A DNA stretch of 64,000 bases from Penaeicola halotolerans (lineage in GTDB: Bacteria; Bacteroidota; Bacteroidia; Cytophagales; Cyclobacteriaceae), in contig NZ_JAEAGO010000002.1 of NCBI RefSeq assembly GCF_016464625.1, positions 372,001-436,000 of the forward strand. The letters run 5' to 3'. Positions within the stretch are counted from its first letter, which is position 1. The number at the start of each line of letters is the position of its first letter. The notes below the pieces were generated by a model. The model did no database searches, was not told where the DNA came from, and saw only the letters and a list, made by a program, of their open reading frames with translations. The position numbers and the translations under genes were made by a program. Below, piece after piece: positions 54,614 through 61,916 of this stretch.

Positions 54614-56061
54614 TGAAAATATTACTGACAGGAGCCAATGGGTACATTGGTCGAAGACTACTTCCACTGCTTGTACAGGCAGGGCATCGAGTGGTCTGTC
54701 TTGTCAGAGATGTGGACAGGATAGACTTGGAGGAGGATCTACGAGCTAAAGTCAGCTTAGTAGAAGCAGATCTTCTAAAACCTGATACTTTAGAAAGTCT
54801 CCCTACAGATATAGATGTAGCCTACTATTTGGTGCATTCGATGGGCAAGACTTCCACAGATTTCACCAAGCTAGAAAAAGCTTGTGCAGAAAACTTCCAA
54901 TCTTACCTTGTCAATACTACAGTCAAGCAGGTCATTTACTTAGGAGGTATCTCCAATGATGATGGACTGTCTAAGCACTTGACTTCTCGAAAAAATGTAG
55001 AGACTTATCTGCAGTCGTCTCATTACGCATTGACAGTCTTACGTGCTCCTATCATCATAGGATCTGGGAGTGCTTCCTTTGAGATCATTAGGGATTTGGT
55101 AGAAAAACTTCCCGTCATGATTGCTCCTAAGTGGTTGCAGACAAAGTGCCAGCCTATCGCGATCAGAAATGTGCTGGAGTACCTCAAAGGGGTGGCTCTT
55201 AATGAAGGAACCTATGACAAGATCTTTGACATAGGAGGTCCTGAGTCACTCACGTACAAAGAGATGCTGCTGAAATTTGGAGAAGTGAGAGGGCTGAAGC
55301 GATGGATTTTTACTGTGCCAGTACTTACACCAAAGCTATCCTCGCTTTGGCTGTACTTTGTGACATCTACTTCTTTTGGACTAGCGAGAAGCTTGGTGGA
55401 CAGCATGCGCAATGAAGTAGTCGTCAAGACTGGGGAGATACGGGCATATGTGCCTGTAGAGCTGATTCAATATGATCATGCAGTCAATTTAGCATTTAAC
55501 AAGATCGCACAAAATGAAGTCATCTCCAGTTGGAAAGATAGCTTCGTAGCCAGTGCAGATGACCTACAGCGAAGCCAATATATCCAAGTACCTAAGTATG
55601 GTTGTTTTGTAGATAAAAAAGTCAGAAAGGTGCCAGCGGAGGATATCCCGCGGATTGTCCAAAACATATGGTCTATTGGTGGTGAGAGAGGATGGTATTT
55701 CTGGGGCTTTCTTTGGAAGGTTAGAGGCTATATGGACAAGTTAGTCGGTGGTGTGGGACTAAGAAGAGGGCGCAGAGATCCTTTTCATTTGGTAGCTGGA
55801 GATGCGCTTGACTTTTGGAGGGTACTATTGGCAGATCGAGAAGAACGTAGACTTTTATTACTAGCGGAGATGAAGCTTCCTGGAGAAGCTTGGCTAGAGT
55901 TTCATATTAGAAAGACCAAGGATGGATATTTTTTAGTACAAAACGCTACTTTCAGACCTCAGGGAATTATGGGCAGGCTTTACTGGTACTCAGTTTTGCC
56001 TTTTCACTTATTTATCTTCAATGGGATGATCAATCGGCTGATTGCCTATCGCCCAGCTTAG
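54613..56061 (+). CDS. NAD(P)-binding SDR protein with DUF2867 domain
   Basis: A 482-residue protein. An atypical SDR domain occupies residues 1-280: 'ILLTGANGYIGRRLLPLL' (G-x-x-G-x-x-G, residues ~6-12), 'YYLVHSMG', and 'QVIYLGGISNDDGLS' where the catalytic region would be. The second half is DUF2867-like ('GGERGWYFWGFLWKVRGYMDKLVGGVGLRRGRRDP'). SDR-DUF2867 proteins are common in Bacteroidota; the substrate is unknown. Starts with a one-base overlap to the protease gene. Confidence 0.8.
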   Translation: MKILLTGANGYIGRRLLPLLVQAGHRVVCLVRDVDRIDLEEDLRAKVSLVEADLLKPDTLESLPTDIDVAYYLVHSMGKTSTDFTKLEKACAENFQSYLVNTTVKQVIYLGGISNDDGLSKHLTSRKNVETYLQSSHYALTVLRAPIIIGSGSASFEIIRDLVEKLPVMIAPKWLQTKCQPIAIRNVLEYLKGVALNEGTYDKIFDIGGPESLTYKEMLLKFGEVRGLKRWIFTVPVLTPKLSSLWLYFVTSTSFGLARSLVDSMRNEVVVKTGEIRAYVPVELIQYDHAVNLAFNKIAQNEVISSWKDSFVASADDLQRSQYIQVPKYGCFVDKKVRKVPAEDIPRIVQNIWSIGGERGWYFWGFLWKVRGYMDKLVGGVGLRRGRRDPFHLVAGDALDFWRVLLADREERRLLLLAEMKLPGEAWLEFHIRKTKDGYFLVQNATFRPQGIMGRLYWYSVLPFHLFIFNGMINRLIAYRPA

Positions 56062-56522
56062 GAAAGTAGTTTTTGTCTCAGGAGAAACTCTAATTGTTCG
56101 TTGGCTCGAATCAGGCTTTTAGTCAGCTCCTTATTTTCTTTTCTTAGTGCAAACATCTCATAAGCGTTTTTGATAATGTTTTTGAGATACTGCTCTTCCC
56201 AAGGTTTCGTGATATAGTGATATACTTGCCCCTTATTGATAGCATCGATCACTGCTTGGATATCTGTGTACCCTGTGAGGAGTATCCTGATAGGCTCAGG
56301 ATAAAGTGGGATGATCGTCTCAAGAAACTCCACTCCTGTCATCCCCGGCATGCGCTGATCAGTGATAATGATTTCTATAGGATTCTCGGCCAAAATCTTC
56401 TGTCCTTCTAGTCCTGATTCGGCTACAAAGACATTATAATCTTTTCTAAAAGCTGCTTTAAATGAATGAAGATTATTCACTTCATCATCTACATACAGAA
56501 TGTTTATTTTATCAGCCGACAT
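56058..56522 (-). CDS. Single-domain response regulator with C-terminal coiled coil
   Basis: A 154-residue protein: receiver domain with 'ILYVDDEVNNL' and phosphoacceptor Asp55 in 'ITDQRMPG', 'LLTGYTD' and Lys in 'ITKPW', then a short charged helix ('ALRKENKELTKSLIRANEQLEFLL') but no output domain. The receiver is a close relative of that of the REC-kinase at 60773 ('DQRMP', 'LLTGY.D', 'AVIDAINKG', 'KPW'). It converges with the SDR gene (4-bp overlap) and diverges from the ThiF gene over a 196-bp shared upstream region. ATG at 56522 (an in-frame TTG lies at 56525). Confidence 0.88.
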   Translation of the reverse strand: MSADKINILYVDDEVNNLHSFKAAFRKDYNVFVAESGLEGQKILAENPIEIIITDQRMPGMTGVEFLETIIPLYPEPIRILLTGYTDIQAVIDAINKGQVYHYITKPWEEQYLKNIIKNAYEMFALRKENKELTKSLIRANEQLEFLLRQKLLS

Positions 56523-56718
56523 CAAATGCTTCAGTTATGGTTTGAGATTCAATAAAGTTAGTACAAAAGGCCTTAAGTTTTTTGTGTTAAATAAAATTAG
56601 GCAAAAATTTTAAGTTCAGTCTAAGGTCTCTATATTTATTGGTAAAAATATTATAAAATATCCAAGAATTCAATTGAGCAAATTTTAGAAACCTTGGATT
56701 TTTGCTTTGACTCGACCT

Positions 56719-57813
56719 ATGCTTGACAAACTTTTAAACCCTGATTTTAGCCTTCAAAAGGTATATACTCCAACTTTTTTTGATCTAAAGGACCAGGCAG
56801 ATAGTGAGCAATTGGCTCAGCTACTCAAGTCAGATCCTAAAATAGTGGTCAGTAATACGATACTAAGCCAAATAGCAGAGTTGATCAAAAATAGGCATCC
56901 TCAAGAGAAGTTTTCTGAGGAGCGACTACAGGCTCTTGCCCTTGAAGAGCTAGGAAATCAGCAGCAAACATATGGTCTTTGGGTCTACTACCCATGGCTG
57001 AGAAAACTCATTCATATTCTTAGAAAGGACGACTTTATTAGTTTACGAACCTCTCGTAATCGCTTCAAAATCACACCAGAAGAGCAAGCATTACTTGCAC
57101 AAAAGAAGATTGCTTTAATTGGTCTTTCTGTGGGGCAATCAGTGGCGATGAGCCTGACTATGGAGCGTGGCTATGGTGAACTGGTCATCGCTGACTTTGA
57201 TATCTTAGAACTCACCAATATCAATAGAATCAGGTCAGGCGTGCACAATATCGGCTTGCAAAAGACGGTGGCAGTAGCTAGAGAGATTGCTGAGATCGAC
57301 CCCTATCTAAAAGTAACTTGCTTTCATGAGGGAGTCACTGCGGCTAATTTGGATGAATTTCTCACGGCAAACGGGCGAGTGGATCTACTCATAGACGAAT
57401 GTGATAGTCTGGAAGTCAAGATCATGGCCAGACAGCGTGCTAGACAGCTGCAGATACCAGTTCTGATGGATACTAGTGATCGAGGAATGCTTGATATAGA
57501 GCGATTTGATTTGGAGCCTCAGCGTCCACTATTTCACGGGATGTTGAAGCCTATCTTTGGTGATGGTTCCGAGGAGATCACCCCTGAAAATAGAACCCAA
57601 GTATTAATGACAATTATAGATTTCGATAAGCTATCAAATGAGGCTAAATATTCGCTCGGACAAATAGGTAAAACAATTTCAACTTGGCCTCAATTAGGCG
57701 CTTCTGTCACTTATGGAGGAGGCATCACAGCTGAAATGTCAAGGAAAGTCCTCCTAGGAAAAACACTTGTTTCCGGTAGATATTATGTAGATTTGGATCA
57801 GATTATTCAATGA
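56719..57813 (+). CDS. ThiF/E1-like adenylating enzyme (Rv1355c-like, ThiF part only)
   Basis: A 364-residue protein with a ThiF/MoeB/E1-fold domain from about residue 128. 'ALIGLSVGQSVA' (~132-143) is the nucleotide-binding loop, 'DFDILELTNINR' supplies the acidic and Arg residues, 'GLQKTVAVAREIAEIDPYLKV' the Lys, and 'LIDECDSLEVK' the Asp. These enzymes adenylate a C-terminal or small-molecule carboxylate. No C-x-x-C zinc knuckle is seen. From memory, the N-terminal ~120 residues and core resemble Rv1355c-family proteins, which normally carry a C-terminal nitroreductase domain; that part is absent here. ATG 56719 is preferred over TTG 56707. Confidence 0.82.
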   Translation: MLDKLLNPDFSLQKVYTPTFFDLKDQADSEQLAQLLKSDPKIVVSNTILSQIAELIKNRHPQEKFSEERLQALALEELGNQQQTYGLWVYYPWLRKLIHILRKDDFISLRTSRNRFKITPEEQALLAQKKIALIGLSVGQSVAMSLTMERGYGELVIADFDILELTNINRIRSGVHNIGLQKTVAVAREIAEIDPYLKVTCFHEGVTAANLDEFLTANGRVDLLIDECDSLEVKIMARQRARQLQIPVLMDTSDRGMLDIERFDLEPQRPLFHGMLKPIFGDGSEEITPENRTQVLMTIIDFDKLSNEAKYSLGQIGKTISTWPQLGASVTYGGGITAEMSRKVLLGKTLVSGRYYVDLDQIIQ

Positions 57814-57826
57814 AAAATCCTCTCTA

Positions 57827-58609
57827 ATGGTAACTATAAAAGCTTTCAGAGCCATTGATTATCCAGATGAATGCGATCTGTTCATAGAGGGCCATAGTAA
57901 AGTGCTTACTAGTATAGGGGTTAATAAGGTTACTTCAAGTAAGCACAGTTGGAAGGATAATCCTGCTGCGTTTGTGATTATAGTAAAGTCTGAAGATGGA
58001 GAAAGGGTTCTAGGCGGTGCTAGAGTTCATCTTTGTGGTGGTACTCAAATGCTACCAATAGAAGAGGCTACTGGGGAGATGGATGATAAGATCTATGAGA
58101 TCATAGATAAGTACGCAGAAAGAGGTTCTGGAGAGATTTGTGGACTTTGGAACTCTAGAGAGGTGGCAGGCCTAGGTATTGGAAGTGTTTTTTTAACTCG
58201 AGCTGCCGTAGCTATCTCACAATTGATCGGCTTGGAAAGTTTATTTGCACTATGCGCTCCTTATACTGTGAGAATGGCAGAGACACTAGGTTATGAACTA
58301 CTCGAGAATATCGGAAATAAGGGGACGTTTTACTACCCAAAACTAGATCTTTTAGCTACCTCAATGGTGCTAAAAGATGTACAGACATTGAGCAAGGCCG
58401 AAGATGAAGATAAAAAAAATATATTTGAGTTGAGTAGAAACCCTGTGGGGAGGCGAGTAGAGATTCTTAGAAATAAAGAGGTGGAAATTAGTTATAACTT
58501 GCTGATTGATAACCTAGAAGAGTTTAGTTTTAAAGATGTTTTGAATATGCATACAAAGCAGCAACTGATAGAAAAATTTGCAAAAGATAATGACATTCAA
58601 ATCCTTTAA
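57827..58609 (+). CDS. GNAT-fold acyltransferase-like protein
   Basis: A 260-residue protein. The central ~60-175 region reads as GNAT: a strand 'VLGGARVHLCGG', the 'GSGEICGLWNS' segment, the acyl-CoA pyrophosphate-loop-like 'REVAGLGIGSVFLTRAA' and 'LFALCAPYTVRMAETLGYELL'. The order (G-x-x-R strand, L-P, E-(I/L)-C/S-x-L segment, C-terminal G-Y/F) resembles LuxI/FeeM-type N-acyl amino acid or homoserine lactone synthases. The last ~80 residues are unassigned. It starts 13 bp after the ThiF stop and overlaps the next kinase gene by 20 bp. The acyl acceptor is unknown. Confidence 0.72.
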   Translation: MVTIKAFRAIDYPDECDLFIEGHSKVLTSIGVNKVTSSKHSWKDNPAAFVIIVKSEDGERVLGGARVHLCGGTQMLPIEEATGEMDDKIYEIIDKYAERGSGEICGLWNSREVAGLGIGSVFLTRAAVAISQLIGLESLFALCAPYTVRMAETLGYELLENIGNKGTFYYPKLDLLATSMVLKDVQTLSKAEDEDKKNIFELSRNPVGRRVEILRNKEVEISYNLLIDNLEEFSFKDVLNMHTKQQLIEKFAKDNDIQIL

Positions 58610-60767
58610 GATTTTAATTGGGTTATTGGCGCTTCCAATGATTTTGTCAGCACAAGATGTGGAAGACGTATTGATCATGTCTAGTGACGAGTCTGTTCCT
58701 ATTGATAAAGGGGTTTACATTAATAAGTCTGCTTCTGATCTGTCCATTTTTGAAGTTATAAAACTACCGATAGATCAAAATTGGGAACGAGCTACGAATA
58801 AAGTGCCTAATATAGGGGTAAACAAAACGCCTGTTTGGGTCAAATTCGATATAAAGAATCTCTCAGATAAAAATGAATTTCTATTAGAGTTAGCATATCC
58901 TAATATTGACAATATCACTTTTTACAAATTTAAAGACAATCAGTTTGTTGACAGCTTACAAATAACTGAATTTCAGGGTTTTAAACAGAGATATTTTGAC
59001 CATCATAATTTTTACTTTCCCCTTTCTCCAAAATATGGAGAGACAGTCAATGTATTTGTTAAAATAAGTAATGGAGGACAAACACTTCTTCCATTTGAAG
59101 TAGGCTCTTTGAAGAACTTTGTTCAAAAAAACACTACCAAAGACATCTTTAATGGAGTATATTTCGGCATTATTGCCGCTATGTTTTTTTACAACCTTTT
59201 CTTGTTTTTCACTATCAAAGAAAAGATTTATCTCTATTATATTTTTTATCTATTGATCATGATTGGAACCCAACTGACGCTCCAAGGATATGGATTTAGA
59301 TTTATCTGGCCAGAGAGTCCAGGCTTTGCTAAAATAAGCGTTTATTTATTTGGGTCTCTTTCTGGGATCACTGTGGTGATGTTTGTGAGAGAATTTCTTC
59401 AAACAAAAGCCATCATACCTTTTATAGATAAGATACTTATAGGCTTGGTTTTGCTTGATTCCAGTGCTCTTGTATTTGCCATGCTCAGTCAATACGAGAT
59501 TAGTTACAAAATCATTGACTTTGTTGCAGGTGCTGGATCATTCTTCGTTCTAGGTGTGGCTATCTATTTAGCTAAAAAGGGTGTACACTCAGCTAAGTTT
59601 TTCTTGTTGGCATGGTCTATTTTTCTAGTGAGTATATTGATCTATGTCATGAAAAATTACGACTTGCTTCCATTTTCTATCCACTCTAATATCGTGCTGC
59701 AGGTAGGGTCTGCTTTGGAGGTGATCCTACTCTCCTTTGCGCTAGCTGATAAGATCAACATCCTGAAACAAGAGAAAGAGAGATCTCAAATAGAAATGCT
59801 CGAGGCGCTAAAAGAAAACGAGCGAATCATCAAAAGGCAAAATGAACTTTTGGAGTCTAAAGTCAAGGAACGTACTGTCGATCTAGAGAAAGCCAATGAT
59901 GACTTGAGCACAGCTATCAAGGACCTCAAAGACGCACAAACACAACTTGTAGATGCGGAAAAGATGGCCTCTCTGGGTCAGCTAACAGCGGGAATTGCGC
60001 ATGAGATCAATAACCCTATCAACTTCGTCAGCTCAAATGTCAGTCCGCTGAGAAGGGATATAGATGACCTACTGTCCTTACTCAACTTGTATGAGTCTAA
60101 AGCGGGAGTTTTCTTTGACAATGCAGCTCAAGAAGAGATCAAAAAGGCGAGGCAAGAGATGGATATCGACTATGTCAAAGAAGAAATAGAACTGCTTCTC
60201 AGAGGTATGCAGGATGGGGCTTCACGTACGGTAGAGATTGTAAAGGGCTTGAAGTTGTTCTCCAGAGTAGATGAGCAAGATGTCAAAAAAGTGGATATCC
60301 ATGAGGGTATCGACTCGACCTTGATCCTGCTCAATAGCAGCATGAAAGACATGATAGATGTGCAAAAGGACTACGGGTCACTGCCATTGATTGAGTGCTT
60401 TCCAGGTAAGTTGAATCAGGTCTTTATGAATATCATCTCCAACTCGGTGCAGGCTATCGCCAATGTACCAGATAGGACAGAAAGAGGGCTGATCCATATC
60501 ACCACGACCACACTGGCAGAAAACTACATCAGCATCAGTATCAAAGATAATGGCCCAGGAATACCAGAAGAGGTTAAGTATAAAATTTTTGAACCATTCT
60601 TCACCACCAAGGCTGTGGGAGAAGGTACTGGACTAGGACTCTCTATAGTATATAAGATCATCGAAAGCCACAAAGGCGAGATAAAAGTCAAAAGCCAAGT
60701 AGGAAAAGGCTCTGAGTTTATCATAACTTTACCTATCTTTCAAGAACAGCGAAAGGTAGCATATTAA
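58590..60767 (+). CDS. 7TMR-DISM sensor histidine kinase
   Basis: A 725-residue kinase. Signal peptide (1-22, 'LSAQ'), an extracytoplasmic 7TMR-DISMED2-type sensory domain (~30-180), seven transmembrane helices (~185-390, 'FGIIAAMFFYNLFLFF', 'YYIFYLLIMIGTQLTLQGYGFRF'), a coiled coil (~395-460), then a HisKA domain with His471 in 'LTAGIAHEINNP' and a HATPase domain ('FMNIISNSVQAI', 'DNGPGIP', 'GTGLGLS'). DISM domains are thought to bind small ligands. It overlaps the GNAT gene and is 5 bp before the REC-kinase gene. ATG 58590 is chosen over TTG 58578. Confidence 0.93.
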   Translation: MTFKSFKILIGLLALPMILSAQDVEDVLIMSSDESVPIDKGVYINKSASDLSIFEVIKLPIDQNWERATNKVPNIGVNKTPVWVKFDIKNLSDKNEFLLELAYPNIDNITFYKFKDNQFVDSLQITEFQGFKQRYFDHHNFYFPLSPKYGETVNVFVKISNGGQTLLPFEVGSLKNFVQKNTTKDIFNGVYFGIIAAMFFYNLFLFFTIKEKIYLYYIFYLLIMIGTQLTLQGYGFRFIWPESPGFAKISVYLFGSLSGITVVMFVREFLQTKAIIPFIDKILIGLVLLDSSALVFAMLSQYEISYKIIDFVAGAGSFFVLGVAIYLAKKGVHSAKFFLLAWSIFLVSILIYVMKNYDLLPFSIHSNIVLQVGSALEVILLSFALADKINILKQEKERSQIEMLEALKENERIIKRQNELLESKVKERTVDLEKANDDLSTAIKDLKDAQTQLVDAEKMASLGQLTAGIAHEINNPINFVSSNVSPLRRDIDDLLSLLNLYESKAGVFFDNAAQEEIKKARQEMDIDYVKEEIELLLRGMQDGASRTVEIVKGLKLFSRVDEQDVKKVDIHEGIDSTLILLNSSMKDMIDVQKDYGSLPLIECFPGKLNQVFMNIISNSVQAIANVPDRTERGLIHITTTTLAENYISISIKDNGPGIPEEVKYKIFEPFFTTKAVGEGTGLGLSIVYKIIESHKGEIKVKSQVGKGSEFIITLPIFQEQRKVAY

Positions 60768-60772
60768 ATATC

Positions 60773-61879
60773 ATGAGCGAACAAAAAATCAATATCCTCT
60801 ATGTAGATGATGAGTTTAACAACCTCACGGCATTCAAAGCGGGCTTCCGCTTGGACTACCAAGTCTTTACAGCACTCAATGCCAAAGAGGGGATGGAGAT
60901 CTTGGACAAAGAAGATATCCACATCATAGTAGCCGACCAGAGAATGCCTGAGATCACAGGTGTTCAGTTTTTTGAATCTATCAGAGAGAAGCATCCAGAC
61001 CCGATCAGAATATTGCTCACAGGCTATTCAGACATCAATGCCGTCATCGATGCCATCAATAAGGGAAAAATCTACCACTTTATAGATAAGCCTTGGGATC
61101 AAAAGGAGATCAAAGTTGCGATCAACAATGCGTATGAAATCTATCGTACGAGAAAAGAACTCAAGGCCAAAAATGAGTCTTTGGTCAAAGCTTATGAAGA
61201 GCTCAATAAGTTTGTCTACAGTGTGTCGCATGACTTGCGCTCTCCGTTGATGTCGATCCTTGGAGTTGTCAAGTTAGCCAAGTCTGAGCCTAGAGAGCCA
61301 GAGAGCTTAGAGTACTTTGAGATGATCGAAAAGATGGTCAACAAGCTCGATGAGTTTATCCACAACATCATCAATTACTATAAAACTACTCGGGAAGAAG
61401 ACTTCATCAAAGAGATTGATTTCAATAAGCTCGTCAAGGAAATCATGGGAAGCTATGAATACTTGCCAGAGTCTAAGCATATAGAGTTTGACATTCAGAT
61501 AGATCAGCCTGAAATCTGTATCTCTGATGAAGTCAAAATGAAAATCATCCTCAGTAACTTGATCTCAAATGCGATCAAATATCAAAAGGAGAGCAATGAT
61601 CAAAAGCGAGTAAAGGTAGAAATCAAGGTAGATCAGTCTCATGTTCATATAGCGGTCACCGACAACGGTATCGGTATAGAAGATGAGTACAAAGAATCTA
61701 TATTCAAGATATTCTTCAGAGCCACACAGCGCAATGTTGGGTCAGGCATCGGGCTGTATATCGTCAAAGAGTCCATACATAAACTAGGTGGCGAGATCCA
61801 TGTGAGCTCTCAGTTCAATGAGGGGAGTAAGTTTGTTGTAAAACTCCCAAGCAGAGTTGCTTTAGCAGAGGAGACTTGA
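60773..61879 (+). CDS. Hybrid receiver-histidine kinase (REC then HisKA/HATPase)
   Basis: A 368-residue protein: receiver (1-120, Asp55 in 'VADQRMP', Lys in 'IDKPW'), a short linker helix, HisKA with His153 in 'FVYSVSHDLRSPLMSI', and a HATPase ('NLISNAIKYQ', 'DNGIGIEDEY', 'GSGIGLYIV'). With the receiver at the N-terminus, it may receive phosphate from the preceding kinase and then control its own kinase activity. The receiver is a paralogue of the divergent regulator at 56058. It starts 5 bp after the DISM kinase stop. Confidence 0.93.
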   Translation: MSEQKINILYVDDEFNNLTAFKAGFRLDYQVFTALNAKEGMEILDKEDIHIIVADQRMPEITGVQFFESIREKHPDPIRILLTGYSDINAVIDAINKGKIYHFIDKPWDQKEIKVAINNAYEIYRTRKELKAKNESLVKAYEELNKFVYSVSHDLRSPLMSILGVVKLAKSEPREPESLEYFEMIEKMVNKLDEFIHNIINYYKTTREEDFIKEIDFNKLVKEIMGSYEYLPESKHIEFDIQIDQPEICISDEVKMKIILSNLISNAIKYQKESNDQKRVKVEIKVDQSHVHIAVTDNGIGIEDEYKESIFKIFFRATQRNVGSGIGLYIVKESIHKLGGEIHVSSQFNEGSKFVVKLPSRVALAEET

Positions 61880-61916
61880 TCGTCTATGATTTACACTAAG
61901 AGGAGATAGGGGTCAA

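Noticed and set aside
56660-56699. ATCCAAG...CTTGGAT inverted repeat before the ThiF gene
   Set aside because: Only 7-bp arms with a 26-nt loop; too weak for an attenuator call.
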